Source of the DNA: Enoplolaimus lenunculus
Taxonomy: Eukaryota; Nematoda; Enoplea; Enoplida; Thoracostomopsidae
Direction of reading: 5' to 3'
DNA: 64,000 nt
Assembly (NCBI GenBank): GCA_030248215.1
Contig: JASANG010002608.1
Span: forward strand, 186,001 to 250,000
The position numbers were made by a program, and so were the translations under genes. Shown in pieces: positions 1-12,700 of the stretch; the first letter of the stretch is position 1, and every line of letters begins with the position of its first letter. The notes beneath the pieces were generated by a model. It saw nothing but the letters and a program-made list of their open reading frames with translations, was not told the origin of the DNA and made no database searches.

Positions 1-166
1 GAACAGGGCCAGAACAGTAGTATAAGCATATGCTTAAACCTAAGCCTATTCCTAAGCCTAAGCCGAAGCCTAAGCCTAAACCTAAGCAAAAAATTTAGTC
101 TATAGCTTAAATTAACTCTATTACAGCCACGCTGGAAACCGTTCCGCCACCGTTCTATACATGGGT
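1..166. mobile_element. MITE with internal telomere-like GCCTAA repeats, left end cut by the window
   Basis: The copy starts in its left inverted repeat (GAACAGGGCC) and ends with the matching right repeat (CGTTCTATACATGGGTC). The body holds degenerate tandem GCCTAA hexamers at roughly positions 40-90. It is the same family as the full copies at 9905 and 13317. Confidence 0.75.
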
Positions 167-354
167 CATGACTGGATAAGACGCGACGCATGTGCTTCTT
201 TCTAAGCTGAAACTAAGGGATCGGAGCACTAATTTGTCATTTTACGAGAGAACTATTCGAAAATACTAAAAAAGTACGAACACAGAAAAAAACGAAAAAC
301 GGCATTGTTGTAGCTAACGCGAACCGCCTACATTAAATACAGCAGAATCTGCGA

Positions 355-475
355 CACAGGCCAGTAGCCAGGGGGGCTCAGCTCATCCTGGAAAAATCTT
401 GACCCCCTAGAATATTTTCAACCTTGCTTGGAAGCCAAGAAAAACTCTTGTATGCCCCTCCTAAAAATTAGTTTC
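355..475. mobile_element. Partial copy of the GGGCCCGTAGCCA MITE family
   Basis: The sequence following 'CAGGCCAGTAGCCAGG' contains the family's 'GACCCCCTAGAATATTTTCA' and 'CTTGTATGCCCCTCCTAAAA' segments. The right terminal repeat is not evident. Confidence 0.5.
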
Positions 476-1638
476 CAATAGCGCGTCCTAGTTTTGATTT
501 ATTCTTTGCTGTAGCAATTGGTAGTTACAGAACAGTTGCCCATCCTTCATCAAAGCAACATGAGCCCTTAACTGCTGGGTTATAACTACAATTCCTAAAT
601 ACTGAAGTTTACATTCACAATAATGTTTAGTTAACAATTTTTCAATTTTTTCACCTTATGATTTCAAATTCGTACTTATTTGCTTCAACAGTCGCCTCGC
701 AAACCCAAAAATATCACCCGTACACCTTTGAAACAATCTATGGTTGACTAATTTAAACAAACTGCTAAAAACTAAAATATAAGCTAAAGTTGCCGTTTTC
801 AACTAAACATTTCTCTTAGTGCTGTGCTATTTTCTTCCTATATCCGTTTCCACATATTGCTGCTAAGTTGAGATGCAAACAAAACACAAGTATTGTGACC
901 TGTAGTTTGTAATAGCAGCTAGAAACATATCGTGAGATGAAATGCGTATTAAAAGCTTTCAAAAAATATATATGTATATTTATAGAAATGTCCACTGTCC
1001 ACAAAATATTATCCGACAGAATAAAAAATGTTTCTATCGTTGAATACAACCCTCAGCAATGGGAGAAACTAAAAGTGTTCACAGATTAATTCGGAGTCTT
1101 TATTTAGTGATTATAAGCAATTTTTTTAAATGAGATAATTAGAATTGCGTTAATGGATTAAGTTTGGAACCATATCCCTACAAAACGTGTTTAATTCGCA
1201 TAGATTGGCATAAGCCAAAAGTGGGGGTGCAAATAAATGGAGCCGGGTTAAAAGAAAAACATTTCGTAAACGCACTAGCACGCTGGAACCACTTGAGAGC
1301 CAAATAAGTATCAGTCTACCCTTTATTCGGGTACAAACAGTGCCTAATTACAAGCATTTTACAGCTAGCCAGCTCATCAAATATAGGTATGTCAGCTAAG
1401 GAAAATTGACTTACACACAAATTATATAGTATTCTTGTGGCCTGGCCGTCCATAATCGAAAATTATGCCTACGCCTAAGACGCTACTAAACAAATAATTT
1501 CATAGATGGTGCAAAAAAATCGGCATTTAAAGGGTTTATATTTAAATTTTAGTTATGGGCGTTTTTGTTTAAAGATAGCAACTGAAGAGCGTCTATAACC
1601 AAAAAATGAAACATATAATAAAGATTATACGCTGATAT

Positions 1639-1683
1639 ATATATATATATGTATATATATATGTATACATAGATAGATAGATA
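1639..1683. repeat. AT/GATA microsatellite
   Basis: Alternating TA with interspersed GTATA, ending in short GATA repeats. Confidence 0.9.
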
Positions 1684-1864
1684 TGGTGTTTGCTTGTAAA
1701 TGATTCATTGAAAATATTTTTAGTTGTAAATCGTTACGGATAGCAGCTTACCAACTGTGGTCGCAATTGACCTTGCTTAAACGCCAAGTTTATGGTGCGC
1801 TTTATATATAACAAAAATCATAAAGTACTTTAGTCGGCCTAATCATTGATGGCATCTACATGGT

Positions 1865-2078
1865 GTAAACGGATAGTAAAAATAACACAAATGGAAACGG
1901 ATAGTGATCAAAATAATGGAAGCGGAAATGGAAAACGGATATTGAAGTATAAAAGATTCAAAGATGTTATATTTTCTTACTACCACAATTGAGGCATGCA
2001 ATTATTCACCGGGATCTGTAAAACTTTAAAGAAAAAATAGCGGATGCACTGAAATTTAAGCCATAAAATTTTCTATGG
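1865..2078. repeat. Dispersed repeat, copy 1 (related to 14228-14425)
   Basis: About 190 bp shared with 14228-14425, including 'ACGGATAGTGATCAAAAT', 'GGAAAACGGATA' and 'TAGCGGATG'/'TAGCGGACG' blocks in the same order. No coding capacity is visible and no clear ends were found. It lies left of the last PDZ exon in the window. Confidence 0.65.
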
Positions 2079-2455
2079 GGGCCTAAATTTTTTCACCGGG
2101 CTGAGGCCTCTGGCCCCCCTTTATCTTCGGGCCCGTTTGCTTTGCTGAGCCTTGGACTTACGCTTAGGCTTAGGTTTACGATTTTTTCAACGCTTAGGTT
2201 TAGGCTTAGCAGTATGCTTAATCTACCGTTTAGACCGTAGAAGTATTATTGACCAAAAGTTATAACGTTGTAAAAGCTTTCAGCACCATAGATAGCTATT
2301 TTCTCCAACATTTACAACAAAACTAAGCTTAAAACACAAAACAAACAATTCCAGGATGAAATAATCGTGAATAAACAAAAATCTTATTCTTTACGCAAAG
2401 CGTTGTTTAACCCTTTCTCACATGAATATTTTCTATTTCCCCTGAGACCTACTTT

Positions 2456-2526
2456 TATGCTAGGATTCGAACTCCAGTGACTGGAGTGGGAGGCGTATAC
2501 CGTCACCACTCAGCTATAGGAGCTTG
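2456..2526 (-). pseudogene. tRNA-like segment inside the piggyBac-type MITE
   Basis: On the minus strand a box-A-like 'TAGCTGAGTGG' (2516-2506) and a box-B-like 'AGTTCGAATCCTA' (2473-2461) have tRNA spacing, with a CCC-containing anticodon-like region between them. The acceptor and T stems do not pair well, so this is a tRNA-derived relic or a SINE-head-like sequence and not a working tRNA. Confidence 0.5.
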
Positions 2527-2638
2527 ACGCTCGAGCCCGAGGGGGCTCTCGCGTCTTGTGGTGATTTAGTACTATGTATACGTGTTGCAATTGTTAAACA
2601 CGGAGCGATATATATTATTTAACGTATATGCACTGCGC

Positions 2639-2660
2639 TGAGTTGCCTATAGGCAACTCA
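2639..2660. repeat. Perfect 22-bp palindrome
   Basis: TGAGTTGCCTATAGGCAACT plus the closing CA reads identically on both strands. It abuts the right terminal repeat of the piggyBac-type MITE and could be a transposase-binding or hairpin site. Confidence 0.8.
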
Positions 2661-2682
2661 ATGTGAGAAGGGGTTAACCTAC

Positions 2683-3795
2683 CTTAAGTTCAGCTCATCC
2701 TTACGGTCGTTCAACACTGGGTAGAAACCACACGCGTCACTTTGTATAATCTTTGTACTTGAGTCACTCTCGGCGTCCCATGATCTTGACTCAAATTCAC
2801 CATTGCGAATTTTACAATCCTCACAGTGCTGGGCAGTAGTCGCATCTGTGTCCATTAATCCAAGATATTTTGTTGTGTTCGATGGCAAAGCTTTGGGTTC
2901 GGCAGGTAAGTTTGCGTCAGGATAAGTAACCTCGTTAATTGATTGAGATAAAACAGACGTTCGGGTATCCGTGCAAATGGGTATACTTGAGCAGATATTT
3001 GAGGTAGACGAAACGTTTAACTCATTTGTGCTGTTGTTGTTTACATCTGGAGAAGCGGAACAGTTGGCATGAACCGGTTTTGTTGAAGATATGTTGGGGA
3101 AATGTGGAAAAAAATTAGGGGGCGCAGATGCAAATGATGTTGAATTTTTGTCTTGAGCGCTATGCTGGTTAAAAGGGTTTGTGTCATTCTTTGAGGAACA
3201 ATCAACAATTTCAGAATTGTCTGTAAAATTGACGCCGGAGCTTAGGCGACCAGAGCACTCTGTGGGCTTTTCAGTACTGTCCCAACGGGAATCTGAAGCA
3301 AACGACTTTTGAACATGCAACACAGTTGTGGGAATCGCAACGTGAAACAACTGCAAACATTGCGTTCGAGACAAATCTGCAAGCAACTGACCATTAATTG
3401 CTAATATTCGATCACCTGCGGCAAGCCAACGTTTCTCACACAGGGGTGTGTCGTCACAACTGCAGTCATTTTGTACTGGTAAAGCCAGTGATCGAGCATA
3501 TTTATTTCGTACGAACTCATTCGACGGTTGTTCAACTTTAGCATTTTCAGCACAGCTCCCGGGTTCAATTTGATGGATCCAAACGCCAGAAACAGGCTCA
3601 TCGTCAGATTCGGCATCTATCCATACAGCCAGGCCGAGCCGTTCGTTAGGTTTATGGTTTAGGCTTACAGTAAATATTGAATTGGTTGACATGTCTTCTG
3701 GGGTCAGCAGGTTTTTTGGCATGGGTGAATACTGTATATCTTCTACATTTCTGTCGGATAACTCGTTTTGATTACTAACCATTTTTCGCTTTTGC
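2683..3795 (-). other. Exon 6 of the PDZ gene, containing PDZ domain 2
   Basis: The 1,113-nt exon begins after a TTTCAG acceptor and encodes basic residues, then PDZ2, then a ~230-residue Ser/Thr/Asn-rich tail. PDZ2 has the loop 'RLGLAVW', the strand '[15 protein letters not shown]' and the helix region '[14 protein letters not shown]'. Between the second and later strands sits an insert containing 'CSCDDTPLC', which is longer than in ordinary ~90-residue PDZ domains. The exon ends at 2683 next to the right end of a piggyBac-like MITE. Confidence 0.82.
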
Positions 3796-6700
3796 CTGAA
3801 ATAGTGATATCATTTTATATTTAAATACAGCTCTATGCCAAGCATATTTGAAAGTGAATTATTAAATTTACCACTTACAAAAAGTTTTTAGGCATTCAAC
3901 GGGAAAGGCAGAAATTTTGAGCATATTTTCATGCCGAAAGGATACAACTAAAAATGCTTGGATATTTTCAGTTATTTGCTCACCCGAGCCATTGTTCTTC
4001 CAAAACAATGGATGGATTTTCGAAACTTTTGTATGGGGACCTTTGGGATCTCAAACAAATCGAAATTGCCAAAAATTCAAATTTGTGAATGTTGAATGAC
4101 AAGAGGGATCATATATGAGCTGAAATATGCATGCGCAGAAAACGTCTGAGAGTGGCCGAATTCCCTATCAAAAGACAATCAAATACTGCAAAAAAATTCA
4201 AAATAGGTTCATTTCGGTGAAAGTGCACGCTAGGAAGAATAATGGTCAAGACCACTATGCCGTTTCACAGAAAAATTAAAAAAGTACAAAACACCGGGAT
4301 CTCAACCATTTCGTTGAACAAGTATATATGCTCGATTAAACTTTTGTCAGTACAAACAACAATCCATATTCTGTCACAATATCTACAAAATTAAGAATAT
4401 ATAATATATAAATTTATATATTAATATATAAATAAATAAATAAATAAATATATATACAAAGATATATATTTATATATATATTTATTTATTTATTTATTTA
4501 TATACGGCGCGAACTCACTAAAATCAGAATCTCGTTTACAAGCATCGGCTTTTATACCAAACAACGCAATAGTACAAAATCGAAGTTTGCGCAAAACACT
4601 TTCCTCAATAAGCAACAGTACACGTTTTTCTACAATCGTCACAGATGAATTTATAAGGATTTGTATTTCAGAGTGAAATCGAGGCGTAAACGTGTAACAT
4701 ATCTATTGAGTAATACGAAGATGCCACGAAGCGAAAACGCTAATGGGTTCGAAACTAAGTTGAAAATTATCTTGCGCCTTAACTTTGGGTTTCTGAAAGT
4801 CTGAAACAGGCCGTAGCCAGGTCACCTTGCTAAAGGGGCCAAATATTTTAGGAGGACATTCAAGGGTGTTCAATGACTTACATGCAAGGTTGAAAATCTT
4901 CTAGGTGAGGGTGAAAATTTTTTCAGAGGGGGTCAGCCCCCCTGCCCACCCTTGGCTACGGGCCCGTTCTGAAACCACAAAAACAATTTAGTAGAATTTT
5001 CGCAGAGCGCTAAATTGTTTTGTTTGTTAAAGCTTCGTTTAAATTCCTGTGGCGGATCACAAATTTCTGACGGCGGGCGCGCGCGCAATATATTGTCAAA
5101 AGATTTCGCGAGCGGAGTGAGTGAAAAGCCAAACCCAATTTTCGTGGCACAAAAGTAACAATTAGTATAAAATTCCTCCCCTCTATACATTTTAGTTTAC
5201 TATTTTCCTAAGCCTAATCCTACCCTATTGAATCAAAAGTAAATGATACATGAGCGAACAGCTCTTTGGGTTCCGTATGGTACAAAATGTAGCCGGTACG
5301 CGTTGCATTTGGCCTACCCACCTTATTTAAAGGGTGGTCGCTGTTACACAAAATACCCCTAAAATAAACTATAAGTTGAGCATTTTTGGTGCCGGATACA
5401 TACAGTGCCATTGCTCGCACAGGTTATACCACCCGTCTAAAAACGGGGTAGGAAAGTGCAACGTATGCCGGGCACCATTTGTACCATGCGGAACCCCAAG
5501 AGTTGTACACAGTTGTATCATCACTCTTGATTGGACTAAATCCAGTCATTAAGATATGAGAAGAACTTTTTGTAGCGGAAAGCATAACAGCGAAATATGC
5601 TAACCTTATTGCAGTATCACGAACACAACTACTTTCCAAGACGCGCAATAAACACTGCTCTAAGCTCATGGGGATCGATTTATAGTACAGAACAGCGACG
5701 ATGTATCAAAAAGGTTATAATCTTCGAAATTTAAATCGCAACTCAGACTTTCGAAAAACTGAACTTTACATGAAAAAAGTTGTATTTTGAAATTTTTAAC
5801 ACAAAATGTCATAAAAACATAATAATTATGGTGTTTAAGTGAATAATGTATTGCCATATATATTGACAACACTTGATACTCGCTGTTCTCGGCGTTGTCA
5901 ACAATGAACATAGGCCTACACAGTGCACCTGCAACCGTTTGACACAGTTGGTGATAAGTCTTGTAAGTCTTGTATTTGGGATAAATGTCTACAAAGTTGC
6001 TTTCAACTCCAGGGGTTCCGTTTAGCTGTTTGAAAGATTTGCTAATACGACTTTTTTGTCAGACGTGCACACAAAGGGAGGAATACTGGAGATATCATAC
6101 ATCCTCTTCTAATTCGTCGCCCATCAACTCGTCGATCGCCAACTTGTAATCCGATATTTCGCTACCTCAAGACTTTGTCACCAAACATTACAATTAGTCT
6201 ATAGTAGAATGTGGGGCGACAAGTTGTCGGTCAACGAACAACAGCTTAATGCATTGGTTCAGACGTATATTAGCATATTATCAGATCCAGATCCTCATCA
6301 ATGTAACAGCTACTCCGTAAACTCGGCCCCATAATCAGAAAAGGGCCAAGGTAAGCTGAGCTCGGAGCCTCGAAATAGATTTTGCTCTTTCCCACCTGTA
6401 GTGGTGGTGACCACCCCAGCAAATATCGCGAGACTTCAGCATGGTCTCAATTGAAAATCTGTGACCGCGTCAAGCATACTGGGTTAATCAAACGCACCGC
6501 AAACTTAAAACAAAAAAGCACAATAAAATTACTGCTCCGGTTTCTAAGCTTCCTAAATCCAATACCGTGTAGAACTATAACATTATTGAAACTTGTACGA
6601 TAGCAATGAATTATAGACTGAAAATACGTAATTTTTGAGCAATACCTAATTTTTGAACTAAAATACCTAATTTTTTAATTAAAATACCTAATTTTTTAAC

Positions 6701-9700
6701 TAAAATACCTAATTTTTCAACTAAAATACCTAATTTTTGAGCAATACCTAATTTTTCACCTAAAATACCTAATTTTTTAACTAAAATACCTAATTTTTTA
6801 ACTAAAATACCTAATTTTTCAACTAAAATACCTAATTTTTTAACTAATATATCTAATTTTTGAACTAAAATACCTAATTTTTAACTAAAATACCTAATTT
6901 TTCAACTAAAATACCTAAATTTTAAACTTAAACAAGTAATTTCTAAACTAACTTCATCGCAATTATCTAATGCGTCACTCATAAGAAAATTTTTTTCACA
7001 AACATCAGACGAGAATTACAATTCGTTTGTCATCATAATGGTCAAAGCTCTGACCTTGTATAAAGTCATCTCGATAGTCGCTTTATGAGTCAAAATGTTT
7101 TCTATACGTTTCATTTCTCGAATACGCAAAAATTGTCGCATTCGTGTTAAGAAATTCAAACAGAATACATGAAAAAATCAAGCCGATACAGTTTAAAAGT
7201 TTACTAGCAAATTCATACTTTGGTTCCGTTCAACTAAGCCCTATAATGCAAAAATCACGAAACCTGTCGCTATCTGTCTTGATATAATTTCCTACACTTC
7301 AGGTGTTTTTGGTTCGGATTTTGAAAATTTTGGCACATTCGAGCTCATCATCACCTCCGCTGGTTATTGTGCCCCCAAATTTAAATTTTCTAAAAATTCT
7401 ATTTCGAAGTCTTGAAAATACGAATAACACTTGTTATACGCGTCCATTTCAAATTTTGTGTCTAAATTGGGCAACTGATCACAATATTTAACGTTCAATA
7501 TCGGTGCCATAAAATTATTCGTACTTATATAAGCATTTTATGGTTCAAATAGCCACAAGAGCTCCAACGACGGACGGATGCAAAAGGCTGCGAGTCGCGG
7601 TTACGTTGTCACCTTCACTAAAATTCCGTTCAGATTCGCCGGTACTGAATTTTTTATCTCACGCGAATCAAATTTAAAGTTTGCCGGTCGTTGTGATTCG
7701 CGTAAAATCTCGGTTTGACTCAACGTTATTTGCAATGAGCTACAAATCGTTTGCCAAAAAATTGAAAAAACTGGTTGCTTTACAATTGAGCAACAATCTC
7801 GTCAACATTCAGCCTTAGCTCTAGCTTTCCTCGCCCAAAAAACATTAATGGAGAAACATTACTGTTTCAAAATATACATGCAAATGGTAGGTAATTACAC
7901 GCCACATGCGGCTTCAGATGCCAAATTTTTATCATTATCAAACTGCAAAAATTGTTTAAACGCTTTTGATTAAATATTTTTTCTGCGCTCATCTTTAAAT
8001 TTACAAATGTATGCGTCGCTTTTAGAAATTCATCACCATTTTAAAAATTTCACCGCTACTAATAATAGATAGTTTAAAGCGCATAAAACGCTTGAAAATG
8101 TTCTATAATTTACACACGAAATTGTAATGTTTATCACATCAAACACCGTAAAGATCGATCATTTTTCCCGCGTAAAATTCTAAATGAAAAATTTCAGAAC
8201 ATCTAAAATGCAACGATAGCTTAGTGCTTACCGACCTATCGAGAAATTTAGATAGTTGGTGACCACGGCTTCGAAAAAAATATTGGTGCGCAAACCAGAA
8301 TAAGCAAATCGTTAACGATGATTTAATACGGTAATGTTTTTACCTGACTAAACTGAATATGGCTGGGCGGGTCCGCAGCACCGCTGTCCCCTTCTCAACA
8401 GTCCCTCAGATGGTCAGTGTCATCGTGTTTATAATATTGCGACCGGGACAACCTTGAACATTTTATTGCAATCAAATTTTAGCAAAAACAAAACAACATT
8501 TCACAGTTGAAACAAATGTCGCGCAACTGTGAAAAGTTGTTTGTCACCTAAAGCATTTTGTCAAAATTAGTGACAGTATATTCTCAAATGTGCGCAGCTT
8601 TTTTCGTTGCCACGTCAGTGATTTATTTGGTACTCAACGAACAAATATTATTCAAGTAGGATTTAATTCGAAATCACATTTTCAAACAAAAAACCGCTTC
8701 CGCAACCAGGAATTTTTAGTAGAGAGGGGTAAAAAGATGTTAAGGAATGGCTGGTAAGACGTTCTCAACGTGGAATTGTTTAGAACCTGTACCAAAATTT
8801 ATGGGCTGAAGAGGCGAAGATATCCGCAGGCAAAGCTAGTCTGCAATAGTTTGAGAATTGCTAAACATTGTAAACAACTGGGACCATGAGTACTAATTTA
8901 GATAACTGATTCATCAACGGTTAATCGTTGCTATAATTACGGAAGACTGAAAGACTGAAGCGAGGTAAAACAGATAGAACTCCATAGCAATGAATTTCAT
9001 TTTTTCAATAAAAATAATTAATGTGACATATTTGAATGTCTCAAGAGCGTGCAGGGTGCTAAACATTGCTGCCAAACAAAAAAAGCATTTTTGCTAGCGC
9101 TGACTCAGGAGCAAGCAATGGGCCCGTAGCCAGAGATAGAGCAAGGTTTGCTCTGTCTTCCCGCTCCTGAAAAATTTGTGGCCCTCTAAAAAGTTTTAAA
9201 GTTGCTTGTAAATCATCACAAACGCTTGTATGCTCCTCCTAAAACAATTTCCAGCTGCCCATAGTAAGTTGTGCTGGCTTACAAGCGTGAATAATCATCT
9301 GTTCTCCAAAAGTCACAGAGTAATAGTACCTATCGTTAGTTTGCTTTATACTGAATGTCAATTTACCAGCCATCCTTAGTTTTTTAAACAAAACCCTACC
9401 ACTAACTAAACATACCCTTGTGGCCTTTGGAACTTACCTCGCAGTTTGGCAATCACTTCGATCATGAGTTATCATATCAAGATCGAATTCGTGACCATTT
9501 TCCTCACCAAGTGACTGCTTAATTTTGGTATTCGTGTTACAAAGTGTTGAATTAGAAACAACCGATGATTGATTCCACTTCATAACGAAAATATGACGTT
9601 GCGACTGTGACCATTGAACAGAACGACGCGAATAGTTGATTGATTCTGAATCAGCGTTGCAATACGCGTCGGTTGATACAGAGCCAAAATCGGCCAAATT

Positions 9701-12700
9701 ACATTTAGCCGTGTTGCATATTATTGATGCTTGGGCATTGTCGGTAATTACATTCTGAAATAAAACGAGGCAACCAGAATTGAACAAGCTTGGCCTAAAA
9801 ACTTATTTTGAAACTTGTACACTTCAATGTAAGAATCTGTGCAGCGTGCCAAATTTTAATACGCTCAGATTGGGTTACATTTTTCCTAGACATAAAGTTT
9901 CAACGGCCCATGTATAGAACAGGGCCGGAACAGTAGTATAAGCATATTCCTAAGCCTAAGCCTAAGCGTATAGATAAGCGTATTCCTAAGCCTAAGCCTA
10001 AACCTAAGCAAAAAAATTAGTGTAATGCTTAAACTGACAGTATTATAGTCTGTCCCGAAAACGATCCGGCCCTGTTCTATACATGGGCCGTTTAAACAGT
10101 GCAGTAAAAAATGTGGCCAAATGAATTTAACGAAAAGTGGTCTATCATTTAAATCTTCACTGGTTCATGATCGCAAACCAACAAGAAACAAAAAAGTGAC
10201 TCTTAAGTTAAATGAGATTAGCAAAATTTAGAACAAAATCCCATTAATTTTCAACAGATATTAACAGAAAGTTATACTTGTAATTTCGTGTAACTCTTTC
10301 AAAAATATTGGAGATACTAACGCTAAATAGCCTAATGAAATATGTGTCATAGCAAATGCTCTTAGACCACTAACGTAATAAAAAAATTTGCTTAACCAAT
10401 ATCGAGGTTTTTTTAAGACCTAAAATTTACTGCAAAAAAACATTTCAACTTCATGCCTTATCAGCTTTATTATTCTTTTCGCCAGTAGGCTGTAACGATG
10501 TCAAAAGTGGTGATTAACTTTACATTCAATAGAAGTGTAACAAAAATGCACGCTCACTGGCGGATGACTTTTTTAGAGTCCAGTTTGAATTAATCAAGAA
10601 ACGTGAGCCTAATCTTAAGCCAATTGCAATTTCCACAATATCATGCGTACACCAGGTGACTTTTGAGGCTCTAGTATGCAGCGCATTTAAGCCAAAAAAA
10701 CTTCAGTGCGCTGCACACAGAGAAGCCGAAAAAGCTTAAGGGCGCTGCACACTACCCCATCAAAAGTCAATGGTGTACGTATATTGTGGAAATTGCAACA
10801 GCGGCCCAATCCCTAAGGTGCACAGTCCCCCTGTCTCGCAGTGGTCCGTCCCCAATAACTAACATGGGCCGCTTTTTCAATAGAGCTTATTTCGGAAAAT
10901 AATCACCATAACCATTCAATACAATGTTTGTAGGTCAAATTGTTCAAAAACTTGATCGGACTTAGCATTTTGAAAAAAAAAACTCGAGGGAAGACCAAAA
11001 CAAAATCGAGCGTGGTTTCAATTCTCCTTTCGGAGGTTCGCAAACAACCATATCAACAAGGATTTTAGGAACACGCGACCCCCTTTTCACTCTGTGATAA
11101 CGCGTTTGACTTATATACAAAAAACAGCCAACCCGACTGGAACCAGAACAAACACCGGTGAAAAGTTCGCTTGACCAGCAAAAGCGAAACGGCCGACGCA
11201 CAACGCAATTTTTATTGGCAAAGTTGGAAAACGTTTGCAAGTTGTTGCGCTGGTAAACAAAAACATAATTTTAAATGGAATGATAGCGACGAAATTTTAC
11301 TGTGTGAACAGACGTCTTTGAGAAGAGTGGACAAAATACAACGATATGAATAAAACCAATGGTAAGATTGATAAGTGGTCGATATGCTAAAATGGAGGAA
11401 GTGAAGAACGGAAGGCCTTCTAAAGATATGCATTGTAGGCAGTGGTGTAGTTGCGAAAGCTGTAGAATAATTTGTGACTATAGAACGCGCAGGCTTAAAC
11501 TTGCGAAATACGTTCAAGAAAAGCGGACAAAACTGATTCTCAAAAGTGAGTTCGTAGCCAAAAAGGGACCTGGCGGTCAGTGCCGGAACAGACAGGGGTG
11601 AGGGCTCGCCCAAACTCCAGGGTGTAATCCAAGCTCGCGAGCGAAAAGTCGGACGCATTTTAAACCTTTGGCGGTCTTTGTTTCAACCGGTTAGGGTGTG
11701 GTCCCTTTATGTGTGGGGCCCCCAAATAGGGGTTATGGGTAAAAGCAAACGTTTGTTTCGTTTTAAACTTATTTATTAAAAAAATTTGAGTCATAAATTG
11801 ATAGGCTTGTAGTCAGTCATTGTTTCGGATGACTTAATACAAGAGAGGTTGAAATTTTCATACGATGGCAAAAAATTCTTCTGGGGACACTGAGCGAGCT
11901 TCCCGCTGGCTACTGGTTCGATTGATGGAAACTTCGGTGCCTCTGCTTGCCTCACTTGTCTGATGGCAAATGAGGCAAATGTATCAATTTGTCCTATCTA
12001 TTCCAGCTCCCACGCCACGAACCTGCCGATAAGTTTTGCCAAACAATCATATGGCTTAGTACAACCACCCGAACCTTGTACATTAGTCAAATTAACGCAC
12101 AGCGCATGCGTCTAAAGCTTGAATTTGTGTTTATATGCATTGGTATAGCCAGGATTTTAGAAACGATCGGTTAGGCTCTACAAAAATTTCGACGAAAAAT
12201 CCATGAAAAAAGTTCTTCAAAACGCCTGAACAGAAACAAAATGGGGAATTTGAATCGGCAACTCGCCTATCTACAGCCGTTCTGTAGCCAGCTCACCTTG
12301 CGAGGGTGGGCTAAAACATTTCCGGGATGGGCATATAAGGGTTTCGAAGACTTACAAGCAAGGAGTTAAAAGTTTTGTACCGGACCAAAATTCTTCCAAG
12401 GGGCTAAGTCTCCTCTGCCCCCCTGACTGATGACCCGATCTACGCCCTTGTATATGTAGACCTACACACGAAAACACTGCAACGCCTGTCTACTCAAATC
12501 AGGTCTGCAGTATGAATGTGCGTCGAATTGAATTATTGAAGTATTAGGTTTTGCTTAAAGAGCAAAGCTTATTTATGCTACAGCTTCAGTGAGCTAATAA
12601 TCAGCTTTTAAATAGCATATTTATACTAACGATACGTAGCGGATAATTCAAGAATTTCTGACCGATGAACTGTGACTAAAGTGAACCAGAAAATGGCTTA

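Larger units (their letters stand above)
2411..2673. mobile_element. piggyBac-type MITE with TTAA target duplication
   Basis: Both ends are flanked by TTAA (2407-2410 and 2674-2677). The terminal inverted repeats are CCCTTTCTCACAT on the left and CCCCTTCTCACAT read inward from the right, 12 of 13 identical. TTAA duplication and a CCC(T/C)TT start are hallmarks of piggyBac elements. The 263-bp body has no coding capacity. It contains a tRNA-like segment and, just inside the right end, a perfect 22-bp palindrome (2639-2660). The right end lies 6 bases beyond the splice donor of the PDZ gene's last exon. Confidence 0.8.
3796..9437. other. PDZ gene intron 5, repeat-filled
   Basis: A 5.6-kb intron. 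Apart from the AT hairpin, the MITEs at 4808 and 5258 and the minisatellite, it holds AT-rich sequence with no exon-like open frame that I can support, plus one partial GGGCCCGTAGCCA copy near 9120-9250. Confidence 0.7.

Noticed and set aside
6621-6930. CRISPR-like periodicity
   Set aside because: Units are directly adjacent with no unique spacers; this is an ordinary minisatellite in a eukaryotic intron.
11171-11658. Overlapping open frames on both strands (80-148 codons)
   Set aside because: No recognisable motif, no supported splice borders and both strands equally open; I could not connect them to any gene or transposase.
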